This document shows, one piece after another, positions 23,403-30,512 of a stretch of DNA of 32,954 bases. The translations under genes were made by a program, and so were the position numbers. The stretch comes from a bacterium. GTDB lineage: Bacteria; Zhuqueibacterota; QNDG01; DTFT01. The stretch's first letter is position 1. Each line of letters opens with the position of its first letter. Under the pieces are notes generated by a model, which saw only the letters and a list, made by a program, of their open reading frames with translations, had not been told where the DNA came from and did no database searches. Location: NCBI GenBank assembly GCA_030372965.1, contig JAUCQC010000067.1, positions 1 through 32,954 on the forward strand, written 5' to 3'.

Positions 23403-23504
23403 TGTCATTGCGAGCCCCGGGGCACCGGGGCTCGGCAATCTCGGTTTTAACCGCTTAATCCGAGATTGCCACGGCCGGTCCTTCGGACCGGCCTCGCAAT
23501 GACA
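23403..23504. repeat. TGTCATTGCGAG palindromic repeat, copy 6 (complete)
   Basis: The first hairpin is AGCCCCGG-ggca-CCGGGGCT, the inner arms are GCAATCTCGG and CCGAGATTGC, and the second hairpin is CCGGTCC-ttc-GGACCGG as in copy 4. It lies 25 bases from the GIY-YIG copy and directly downstream of the kinase-gene terminator. Confidence 0.95.
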
Positions 23505-23512
23505 TACACCAA

Positions 23513-23550
23513 GAAAAAAGGCGGTAACCTCTCAAATCCCGGTCACCGCC
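23513..23550 (-). terminator. Rho-independent terminator after the PfkB-family kinase gene
   Basis: On the minus strand the 10-base arms GGCGGTGACC and GGTTACCGCC (9 of 10 pairs) are separated by an 11-base loop and followed by TTTTTTC. It starts 20 bases after the kinase stop and closes the operon that begins with the LytR_C gene. Confidence 0.93.
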
Positions 23551-23569
23551 CTATTGTTTACCTGCAACC

Positions 23570-24535
23570 TCACCCCGCGAGCCTGCGGATCTCCTCGGAA
23601 TCCCCGAAATTCACGATGTACCGCTCGATGAATTCCGGCACCGTGTACCGGTGGCTCTGCGGCCCGTCGGTCTCGATCACATAGGCGGCGGCCAGGCTGC
23701 CGATGCGGCCGGCCGTCTCCCAGGAGAGGCCGAGCGCGATGCCGCGCATGAGCCCGGAGCGGAACGCGTCGCCCACGCCCGTGGGGTCGACCACTTTCTT
23801 CGGCCTGGCGGGCGGAATCGGAATGTCCCCCTGTCGTGTGCGTATCACCGACCCCTTCGCGCCCAAAGTGACGATCAGGCATTCGGACAGGTCGAGCAGG
23901 CCGGCGTCGTCCAAGCCGGTTTTTTTCCGCATCATCCCGAGCTCGTACTCGTTCATGATCAGCACCGCGGCCTTGCGGCTGCCCTCGACCAGGTCCTCGC
24001 CCGAGAGGCGGGCGATCTGCTGGCCGGGGTCGAAGATGGTCCGGATGCCCGCCCTGCGGCATTCCTCCGCGTACCGGATCATGGCTTCCGGATCGTTCGG
24101 GGCGACAATGGCCAGACTGCGGGGACCGGCCGCGGCCAGAAAAGGCTTGAGCGAATACTCCTTCGAGAAGCGCATGGCGCCCGTGTAGAAGGAGCAGATC
24201 TGGTTTCCGGCGAGGTCCGTGTTCGCGAAGAAAGACGCGGTGTACACGTCCGGAATCTCGTGAACGCCCGACGTGTCGACCCCGACCCCGTCGAGAAACT
24301 CGCGGTATTCCCCGAAGTCCTGGCCCGCCGTGCCGATGAGCAGGGGTTTCGCGCCGAGCAGGGCCAGGGAATAGGCGATGTTCGGCCCGCAGCCGCCCCG
24401 CAGCTTCTTCATCGAGTCCGCGAGAAAGCTCACGCTGATCTTGTCCAGCTTGTCGGCGATGAAATGGTCCGTGAACTTTCCGGGGAACTGCATGAGGGTG
24501 TCGTAGGCGATGGAACCGGTGACGAGCAGTTTCAC
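23570..24535 (-). CDS. PfkB-family carbohydrate/nucleoside kinase
   Basis: ATP-dependent kinase of the ribokinase/adenosine kinase superfamily, 321 residues. The N-terminal substrate signature region is GGCGPNIAYSLALLG (47-61). The C-terminal PfkB signature DPTGVGDAFRSGL (250-262) contains the catalytic base Asp256 and the anion hole. Sugar versus nucleoside substrate cannot be decided; the overall layout (MKLLVTGSIAYDTLMQFPG) is the one often annotated as adenosine kinase. The start is a GTG at 24533-24535 with GAGGAG about 9 bases upstream. It follows argS by 97 bases on the same strand and ends in a strong terminator, so it is probably the last gene of that operon. Confidence 0.93.
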   Translation of the reverse strand: MKLLVTGSIAYDTLMQFPGKFTDHFIADKLDKISVSFLADSMKKLRGGCGPNIAYSLALLGAKPLLIGTAGQDFGEYREFLDGVGVDTSGVHEIPDVYTASFFANTDLAGNQICSFYTGAMRFSKEYSLKPFLAAAGPRSLAIVAPNDPEAMIRYAEECRRAGIRTIFDPGQQIARLSGEDLVEGSRKAAVLIMNEYELGMMRKKTGLDDAGLLDLSECLIVTLGAKGSVIRTRQGDIPIPPARPKKVVDPTGVGDAFRSGLMRGIALGLSWETAGRIGSLAAAYVIETDGPQSHRYTVPEFIERYIVNFGDSEEIRRLAG

Positions 24536-24632
24536 GGTCGTCTCTCCTCGATGGGGTGGATGGCTCCCCTCCCTCGCGCCAGAGCCGGCCGGTCCGGTTC
24601 GTCCGGCCGGCCGGACCGGGGCGTCCGCCCGG

Positions 24633-26294
24633 TCACATGCTTTCCGGCGCGGAGATGCCCAGCAGGCCGAGCCCGTTGGCGAGCACGGTCCGCGTGGCGC
24701 GGCACAGCGCGAGCCGCGCCTGGGCGGCGGGCACGTTCTTCTTCGACACCACTCGGAGGTTCTCGTCCTGCTTGCCCGCGTGCTGAAAGTGGTGGTACAC
24801 GGTCGCCGCCTCCTCGAGGTAGGTCGGCAGTTTGTGCGGCTCGAAATTGCGGCCCGCCTCGGCCACCACGCGCGGGTACGACATCAGGACGCGCGCCAGG
24901 TCCTTTTCCGCGGGCTCGGTCAGGAGCGACAGGTCCGGCGCCTCGGCCTCGTCGATCCCCTCCTCCTTCGCCTTCCGGAGGATGCTGGAGATGCGGGCGT
25001 GCGCGTACTGCACGTAGTAGACGGGGTTCTCGTCCGACTGCGTCTTCGCCAGGGTCAGGTCGAAGTTCAGGTGGCTCGACATGGAGCGGTTGATGAAGAA
25101 GTACCGCGTCACGTCCGGCCCGACCTCGTCCATGAGCTCGTCGAGCGTGACGAAATTGGCCTTGCGCGTGCTCATCTTGACCTTTTCCTTGCCCTCGGTC
25201 AGGGTCACGAACTGATGGATGAGCACCTTCACCCGCGACGGGTCGTACCCCATGGCCGTGAGTCCGGCCATCACGTCCGGGTAGGTGGCGATGTGGTCCG
25301 CGCCGAAAATGTCGACGATGAGCTCGAATCCGCGGTCGTACTTGTCCTTGTGATAGGCCATGTCGGGAAGCCGGTAGGTCGGTTCGCCCGTGGACTTCAC
25401 GATCACCCGGTCCTGGTCGAGCCCCGCCTGCGTGGCCCTGAACCACACCGCGCCCTCGGAATCGTAGGCCAGGCCGCGCTTCCGGAGCTCCGCGATCACC
25501 GCGTCGATCTTGCCCGTGTCGTACAGGGAGCGCTCGTTGTAATAGACGTCAAACCGGATGCCGAGGCGCTCGAGCGTCTTGCGGATGTCTGCGAAGATCG
25601 CGTTCTCCGCCAGCTGTTGAAAGTACGGCAGGTTTTCCGGCGCCCCGAAACCGTCGCCTTTCTCATCGCGCGCCGCGGCCGCGATGTCGCGGATGTACTC
25701 GCCCTGGTAGTGGTCCTCCGGAAAGTCCCCGCCCTTGCCGAGCGCTTCGAGGTAGCGCAGGCGCACGGACTCGCCCAGCACGCGCATCTGCCGGCCCGCG
25801 TTGTTGAAGTAGTATTCCCGCGTCACCGCGTGGCCGTTCGCCTCGAGCAGGCGCGATACGACGTCCCCGATCACCGCCTGCCGGCCGTGACCGATGGTGA
25901 GCGGCCCGGTGGGGTTCGCGCTGACGAATTCGACCTGCGTTTTGCGGCCGGCGCCGGAATCGTTCCTTCCGTAGGCCGTGCCGAGCCGCAGGATCTCAGT
26001 GACCGCGCCGGCCAGAGTCGCGGGCCCGAGCGTGAAATTGATGAACCCGTTGCCGGCCACCTCGATCTTTTCGATCCGGCCGGGATCCGACGGAAGAAAA
26101 CCGGCGATCTTCTCGGCCGCGGCCTTGGGGCTCATCCGGGCCGCCCTGGCAATGGCGAAGGCCGCGTTGCACGTCAGGTCGCCGTGGCCCTTCTGCCGCG
26201 ATTCCGCGATCTCCACGGCGTCCGGCCCGGCCTCGAACCCGGCCTTGCGGATCGCCTCGAGGAGCTGCTGTTTCAGTTCGTTTTCAATGGGCAT
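24633..26294 (-). CDS. argS: Arginyl-tRNA synthetase
   Basis: Class I aminoacyl-tRNA synthetase charging tRNA-Arg; 553 residues, a normal length. An N-terminal Arg-tRNA-synthetase additional domain precedes the catalytic core. The core has SANPTGPLTIGHGR (125-138), where the HIGH-type motif reads T-I-G-H, and KMST (373-376) in place of KMSKS. The DALR anticodon-binding domain forms the C-terminus (VQYAHARISSILRKA onward). ATG 26292-26294 shares its A with the TGA of rsfS (TGATG), so translation is probably coupled. The T in the HIGH-type motif is a known variation and is not a sign of decay. Confidence 0.97.
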   Translation of the reverse strand: MPIENELKQQLLEAIRKAGFEAGPDAVEIAESRQKGHGDLTCNAAFAIARAARMSPKAAAEKIAGFLPSDPGRIEKIEVAGNGFINFTLGPATLAGAVTEILRLGTAYGRNDSGAGRKTQVEFVSANPTGPLTIGHGRQAVIGDVVSRLLEANGHAVTREYYFNNAGRQMRVLGESVRLRYLEALGKGGDFPEDHYQGEYIRDIAAAARDEKGDGFGAPENLPYFQQLAENAIFADIRKTLERLGIRFDVYYNERSLYDTGKIDAVIAELRKRGLAYDSEGAVWFRATQAGLDQDRVIVKSTGEPTYRLPDMAYHKDKYDRGFELIVDIFGADHIATYPDVMAGLTAMGYDPSRVKVLIHQFVTLTEGKEKVKMSTRKANFVTLDELMDEVGPDVTRYFFINRSMSSHLNFDLTLAKTQSDENPVYYVQYAHARISSILRKAKEEGIDEAEAPDLSLLTEPAEKDLARVLMSYPRVVAEAGRNFEPHKLPTYLEEAATVYHHFQHAGKQDENLRVVSKKNVPAAQARLALCRATRTVLANGLGLLGISAPESM

Positions 26295-26653
26295 CAGGCC
26301 GGGTCTCCGAATGCGGTCGTTTTGGCGTCGTTCCACAGCCGCTCGAGACCGTAGAAGTCGCGCTCGTCCTTCTGGAACACGTGCACCACCACGTCCACGT
26401 AGTCGATGAGCACCCAGCGCAGGTGCTGGACGCCCTCCGTGTGCCACGGCCGGCGCCCCCGGCCCTGCATGCCGTCGAGCACGGCCTCGGTGATGGCTTT
26501 GACGTGCGTGTCCGAGTCGCCGTGGCACACCACGAAATAATCCGCGATGTCCGTGGCCGCCCGCATGTCCATCAGGCGAACGTCCTGCGCCTTCTTGCCA
26601 AGCAGGCAGTCGACGATTCTTTTGGCGTCTGTGTGCGCGGAGTTACGGGCCAA
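26294..26653 (-). CDS. rsfS: Ribosomal silencing factor RsfS (iojap family)
   Basis: Binds ribosomal protein uL14 and blocks subunit joining during starvation; 119 residues, typical for the family. Family motifs are IVDCLLGKKAQDVRLMDMR, DIADYFVVCHGDSDTHVKAI, W-HTEG, WVLIDYVDVVVHVFQKDERDFYGLERLW. No ATG or GTG precedes the conserved region, so the start is taken as TTG (26651-26653) behind CTGGAGAACCGGA, which overlaps the end of the LytR_C gene by 11 bases. The pairing of a LytR_C-domain gene with rsfS is common in bacteria. Confidence 0.95.
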   Translation of the reverse strand: MARNSAHTDAKRIVDCLLGKKAQDVRLMDMRAATDIADYFVVCHGDSDTHVKAITEAVLDGMQGRGRRPWHTEGVQHLRWVLIDYVDVVVHVFQKDERDFYGLERLWNDAKTTAFGDPA

Positions 26654-27419
26654 TCCGGTTCTCCAGTATCGCCTTCCACGCGGCCAGGGTCCGGAAATTC
26701 TTCCCCAGGACCACGGTGGCGTCCACCATGTACATGTCGTGCGTCTCCGAAATCACCTCGCGCTTCGGAACGCCGAGCGTTTCCGCCAGTCCGCGGGCCG
26801 GCGCCAGGCCGCCCCCGCGGTCGATCACCAGCGTGGCGGGCACGTTGAAGCTCTCGTAATTGTCCGTGCGGACCACGTCGTACCCTTTCTTGCGCAGATA
26901 GGCCGTGAACTTGTCCGCGATCTTGGGAATGCCGCACCCGTTCAGCACTTCGACCTGCAGCGGGCCCCTCGGCTTTTCCGGCGCCGCGGCGGGACGTTTC
27001 GCATCAGCGCCGCCGGACGCCCCCTTCTTCCCCGCGGCTTCGCCTCCGGGGGTCCCGGTTCCGCCGCCTGTCCGGGCGGACGCCGCGCCGGCCGGCGGCT
27101 TTTCGGAACGATCGGCGGACCCCTTCTCGGCCGATCCGGATTGAGCCGTGACCGCGGCCTGTTTCTTCGCGTCCGCGCGCGGCTTCGTTTTTCCGGCCGC
27201 GCACTGCCGGATGCCGAAACCGATCAGGCCGACATTGACGGCCAGCACCGCGAATATCGCCGCGTTCATCCAATCGACGCGGACCGAAGGGAGCCGGATC
27301 GAGGGAAGCTTGAGTTTCGGAAGCCGGAACGCGGGCTGACTCCGCGCCTTGCGGCCCGGCATGGCCTGAAAGTCCGGTTTCTTGAAAGACCCGGACCTGC
27401 GCCTGCGGCCGCCGCTCAT
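26643..27419 (-). CDS. Membrane-anchored LytR_C-domain protein
   Basis: Predicted inner-membrane protein of 258 residues with a basic cytoplasmic N-terminus (MSGGRRRRSGSFKKP), one membrane helix (about 52-70, AAIFAVLAVNVGLIGFGI) and a low-complexity Ala/Gly/Lys/Pro linker (about 75-155). The C-terminal LytR_C domain contains VEVLNGCGIPKIADKFTAYLRKKGYDVV and DNY-SFNVPATLVIDRG. The domain usually occurs at the end of LytR-CpsA-Psr wall-glycopolymer ligases, but the catalytic LCP domain is absent here. A role at the cell envelope is inferred. ATG 27417-27419 follows GGGAG. It is the first gene of the operon with rsfS, argS and probably the kinase. Confidence 0.88.
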   Translation of the reverse strand: MSGGRRRRSGSFKKPDFQAMPGRKARSQPAFRLPKLKLPSIRLPSVRVDWMNAAIFAVLAVNVGLIGFGIRQCAAGKTKPRADAKKQAAVTAQSGSAEKGSADRSEKPPAGAASARTGGGTGTPGGEAAGKKGASGGADAKRPAAAPEKPRGPLQVEVLNGCGIPKIADKFTAYLRKKGYDVVRTDNYESFNVPATLVIDRGGGLAPARGLAETLGVPKREVISETHDMYMVDATVVLGKNFRTLAAWKAILENRIGP

Positions 27420-27481
27420 GACGCGCTCCCGGGACGATCCATCGGGCGGCCAGAAGCCTGATCATTCTGGTTCCTGATTTC

Positions 27482-27645
27482 TGGATGATTGGAGAAAGGG
27501 CTTCTGGCCGCTCCGACGAGTCTGATTCCCCGGCTTCGCCGGACCAAGCAATTAGATTTTTTCTGTTTGAAGGCCCGCCGCTTGCCTTCAATAAAAAGGC
27601 ATATAATAGCTTGGTCCCGCGCAGCGGGGCTGTGCCCATCATCCA
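27482..27645. repeat. Nested palindromic repeat with GGACCAAGC arms
   Basis: Outer TGGATGAT/ATCATCCA enclose a CCGG-cttcg-CCGG hairpin, arm GGACCAAGCAATTA, a central TTGAAGGC/GCCTTCAA hairpin, arm TAATAGCTTGGTCC and a CCCGC-gca-GCGGG hairpin. This arm-plus-hairpin plan is like the other palindromic repeats in the window, with unrelated sequence. Confidence 0.75.
27574..27628. repeat. Direct repeat unit A (CCCGCCGCTTG...AGCGGG)
   Basis: This 55-base unit shares CCCGCCGCTTG, CAATAA, ATATAAT, GCTTGgTCC and AGCGGG, in the same order and spacing, with unit B at 27661-27716. On the plus strand each unit has a perfect TATAAT with TTG 14-15 bases before it. Confidence 0.75.
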
Positions 27646-27660
27646 AGTTTCCTGTGATAC

Positions 27661-27716
27661 CCCGCCGCTTGTCTACAATAATTCGTGAATATAATCGCTT
27701 GATCCAGCGAAGCGGG
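27661..27716. repeat. Direct repeat unit B (CCCGCCGCTTG...AGCGGG)
   Basis: This is the second copy of unit A, 87 bases away, of near-equal length and about two-thirds identical by eye. It lies between the palindromic element and the terminator of the small secreted-protein gene. Confidence 0.75.
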
Positions 27717-27732
27717 TGGCAGGGGCCATCCA

Positions 27733-27765
27733 TAAAAAATGACCGAGAAAGCGGCTTCTCGGTCA
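27733..27765 (-). terminator. Rho-independent terminator after the small secreted-protein gene
   Basis: On the minus strand the perfect 10-bp stem TGACCGAGAA/TTCTCGGTCA with a 6-base loop is followed by TTTTTTATG. It lies about 43 bases after the stop at 27808. Confidence 0.93.
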
Positions 27766-27807
27766 GGTGAAACGCGATGTCAGAAGTCGTTTTCACGCCG
27801 CCGGGCC

Positions 27808-28266
27808 CTACCTCGTGTTGTACCGGGTGAAGGGTGAGATGGAAGCGGCCGGAGTCTGCTGATAGTCGAAAAACAGTCTCGTTCCGTTCGATGGTTTGTA
27901 TTCCAGGGACGCGCCGCTGATGAAGAATTGACCGGCCGATGACCCGGTCAGGCCGGCGCCCCCCAGGGGCTGGTGCAGGTAACCGACCTGCAGAACCGCG
28001 GTCAGCGGATCGGACAGCTGGTACTGCATGGTGTTCAGGTACAGGCCCTGGTTGAAAGACCGGCTGCCCGCGGAGAAAAACGACAGGGAATAGCTCTGCG
28101 TCATCTTGAAACGTGAAGGATCAATGAGCCCGTCCAGTATCCCCGAAGGCCGTCGGAACAGCTCGGAAGGCTTGAAAACAGAGGACTTAGCCTCACCTCT
28201 GTACTGGCCGAAAGCGAATATGGGAATGACTACGCATGTAACGATGAACAATGCGCGTTTTTTCAT
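27808..28266 (-). CDS. Small secreted protein of unknown function
   Basis: Protein of 152 residues with a signal peptide (MKKRALFIVTCVVIPIFAFG, cleavage near residue 20-21). The mature part is rich in Ser, Tyr, Phe and Gln with alternating hydrophobic residues (MTQSYSLSFFSAG, GLYLNTMQYQLSD, LTAVLQVGYLHQPLGG, GASLEYKPSNGTRLFFDYQQT). That pattern suggests short beta-strands, as in a small outer-membrane or cell-surface protein; similar proteins occur in FCB-group genomes as hypotheticals. ATG 28264-28266 is chosen because it starts the signal peptide, with GGAG 10 bases upstream; the frame is open to 28317. It lies on its own, with a strong terminator behind it. Confidence 0.8.
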   Translation of the reverse strand: MKKRALFIVTCVVIPIFAFGQYRGEAKSSVFKPSELFRRPSGILDGLIDPSRFKMTQSYSLSFFSAGSRSFNQGLYLNTMQYQLSDPLTAVLQVGYLHQPLGGAGLTGSSAGQFFISGASLEYKPSNGTRLFFDYQQTPAASISPFTRYNTR

Positions 28267-28393
28267 GGCAAAGCCGCTCCGGATGCGTGTAACCTTAATA
28301 GAATAATAGGCAAACAAACGCCAAAAGTCAACCGTTTTTTAAATGGTCGCCAATACCTGTCTCGGAGTGTCAGTATGACGGAGTATCGGGGAT

Positions 28394-28447
28394 TCCCCGC
28401 TTCTCCGTTTCCCCGCTTCTCCGCTTCCCCGTTTCCCCGTCACTCCG
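28394..28447. repeat. CCCCGCTTCTCCG low-complexity repeat
   Basis: Purine/pyrimidine-skewed tract of alternating CCCCG and TTCTCCG/TTTCCCCG units between the M1 peptidase stop and the small secreted-protein gene. A shorter tract of the same kind (CTCCGTTTCTCCCCTTCTCC) lies at about 19724-19743, upstream of the cohesin-like gene. Confidence 0.7.
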
Positions 28448-28487
28448 AAACTCTCTCTACACGATTCCCAACAGCGCGTGTACCTGC

Positions 28488-30512
28488 TCAACGCCTCAGC
28501 ACCACCTTCCGTTCCAGCGCGACGCCCTCCCCTTCCAGCCTGACGATGTAAATCCCGGAGGCCAGCGGCATGCCCGAATTGTCCCTGCCGTCCCATTCCA
28601 CGTTCTGAACCGGTCCGCCCTCCAACCGCACCGGCCCCAGAGACCGCACGCGCTCCCCGACGCAGTTGTACACGGACAGGACAACGGGACCGCCGGGACC
28701 CTGGCCGCCGGCGGATTCCACCTCGATGGACGTGGTTCCGCTGAAGGGATTGGGATAATTCGGCTTCAGCGTGAAGGGACGAAAAACATCCCCGCCCGGT
28801 TCCACGGTCACCGAACCCCGCCGGGCTTTCAGCAGGACCCAACCCTCCGGGTCCAGGGCCAGGGAATCGGGCCGGAATGAAAGTGTCCAGTGGAAACGCT
28901 CGGTCCTGTCAAGCACCCAGACCGTGGTGTCTGCCCTGGCGGACCCGGGGCCCAGGGCGCGGACATCCACCGGCATCTGAAACACCGGGCCCGAAGGATC
29001 CTGCGCCAGGTCCAGGCTCAGCGTCCACTCCCGATCCGGCCCGTTCGCGGAAACGGCTGTGACCGCTTCCCAGTCATAGACAACGGACAGAAACCCCGGG
29101 GAATCGAGCCACTCGCTGAAAAACCACTCCAGGTCCATGCCCGATCCGGCCTCGCAGGCCGACTGAAAGTCGCGGCGCGAGGCATTGCCGTACAGGTGCG
29201 CGCCGTAATAGGAGCGCAGGCTTTCGAAAAAGGCGCCGTCCCCCATGACGCGCCTCAGCATGTGCAGGATCACCGAGCCCTTGCAGTAGCTGATGCCGTA
29301 ATTGAAGAGCTCTCCCTCCGGCGGATCATAGACCGGAAAGTCCGTCTTTTCGGCCTGGATGAAATACGTCTCGGCCTGCGACCGCATCTCGCCGGAATAG
29401 GCCCCCGGCCCGTGACGGTGCTCGTGGAACAGGGCTTCGCAATACGTCGCGAATCCCTCGTTGAGCCAGATGTCCGGCCAGTCGTCCAGGGTCACGGCGT
29501 CGCCCCACCAGGCGTGCGCCAGTTCGTGAACGAACCCGTCCTCCCTCGCGCGGTCGCCCCTGAACCAGGCCGCGTTGATCGTGGTCATGGTCTGGTGTTC
29601 CATGCCGCCGTAATTGAAGTCGCGGGTCACTTCCGCGTGCCCGTATTTCTCGAACGGGTACGCGCCGAACAGGCCGGAGAAAAACGACATGGCCTCGGGC
29701 AGGTTCACCAGGTCCGTCGCGGCCTTGGCGGAATCCTTTTCGAACACGCAGTTCAGGCAGTCCACCCACCCGCCGTCCGCGGTCGGGTAACGGTCCGTCC
29801 ACACCGCGTAATACCGGGACATGGTGACGCAGATCAGGTAGGTGGCGATCGGCAGTTCCGTCTCCCAGTGAAACGTCTCCGTGCCGTCTTCGCGGGACCG
29901 GCCGGTCAGCACGCCGTTGGACGCGACGAAAACGCCCTCCGGCACCGTGGCGAAGACGGACGCCGTCGCCTTGTCCCAGGGCACGTCCTTACAGGGAAAC
30001 CAGTACCGGGCGCTCGACGGCTCGGACATGGTGTAGGCGCAGGTGTCGTTCCGGAAAAACCCGGCGTATTGCGGATTGGCCTCGTACCGGATGAGGACCG
30101 TGAAGGTTTCGCCGGCCGAGGGCCGATTCAGCAGGGGCACGACGATCAGGTGCCCCTGAGTCTCCCACGGCGCGGATTCGCCGTTCACCTCGACGGACAG
30201 GATGTCCATGTAGGGGCCATGCACGGCCATGGACGGCAGATCGTCCCTCAGCGATTCCGCGGTCATCGTCACCGTGCCGCTGAAGCGTCTCGACAGCAGG
30301 GGAAAGTCCAGATCGAGGGTGTAGGACAGCGCGTTGTATCCGCGAACCAGGTCCGATTCCGCGTCCGGCCGGGCCAGGGTTTCGCGTTTCTTCTGAAGGC
30401 CGGTCCCCGCCGACCCGGTGTCGGCCGGTCTCGAGCCGGCCGCGCCCGCTACGGAGAATGCCGCGGCCATCGACGCGGCGATCAGCAGGGCCGGGATGAA
30501 ACGGATTTTCAT
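28488..30512 (-). CDS. Secreted M1-family aminopeptidase with T9SS-like C-terminal domain
   Basis: Predicted zinc aminopeptidase of 674 residues, exported by a signal peptide (about 1-25). The M1 beta-saddle domain is followed by the catalytic domain: substrate-binding GGMEHQT (302-308, in place of GAMEN) and the zinc motif HELAHAWWGD (His329, Glu330, His333) with Glu352 in WLNEGFATY. A beta domain comes next, and the last 90 residues match a type IX secretion/FlgD-like sorting domain (NYPNPFSGTTSIEVES, GERVRSLG, DNSGMPLASGIYIVRLEGEG, ending VVLRR). The ATG (30510-30512) overlaps the rnr stop as ATGA, so it is translationally coupled. The frame is open to 31529 inside rnr, but that extension is only an alternative frame of rnr. 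Confidence 0.93.
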   Translation of the reverse strand: MKIRFIPALLIAASMAAAFSVAGAAGSRPADTGSAGTGLQKKRETLARPDAESDLVRGYNALSYTLDLDFPLLSRRFSGTVTMTAESLRDDLPSMAVHGPYMDILSVEVNGESAPWETQGHLIVVPLLNRPSAGETFTVLIRYEANPQYAGFFRNDTCAYTMSEPSSARYWFPCKDVPWDKATASVFATVPEGVFVASNGVLTGRSREDGTETFHWETELPIATYLICVTMSRYYAVWTDRYPTADGGWVDCLNCVFEKDSAKAATDLVNLPEAMSFFSGLFGAYPFEKYGHAEVTRDFNYGGMEHQTMTTINAAWFRGDRAREDGFVHELAHAWWGDAVTLDDWPDIWLNEGFATYCEALFHEHRHGPGAYSGEMRSQAETYFIQAEKTDFPVYDPPEGELFNYGISYCKGSVILHMLRRVMGDGAFFESLRSYYGAHLYGNASRRDFQSACEAGSGMDLEWFFSEWLDSPGFLSVVYDWEAVTAVSANGPDREWTLSLDLAQDPSGPVFQMPVDVRALGPGSARADTTVWVLDRTERFHWTLSFRPDSLALDPEGWVLLKARRGSVTVEPGGDVFRPFTLKPNYPNPFSGTTSIEVESAGGQGPGGPVVLSVYNCVGERVRSLGPVRLEGGPVQNVEWDGRDNSGMPLASGIYIVRLEGEGVALERKVVLRR

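Larger units (their letters stand above)
27420..27807. other. Repeat-bearing leader of the LytR_C-rsfS-argS operon
   Basis: No gene is supported in these 388 bases. They contain a nested palindromic element (27482-27645), two near-identical 55-base direct repeats overlapping it (27574-27628 and 27661-27716) and the terminator of the next gene (27733-27765). The operon promoter should lie here, but I could not identify it on the minus strand. Confidence 0.6.

Noticed and set aside
22865-23504. CRISPR array
   Set aside because: The repeats are long palindromes with irregular spacing and one contains a gene. There are no unit-length spacers and no cas genes.
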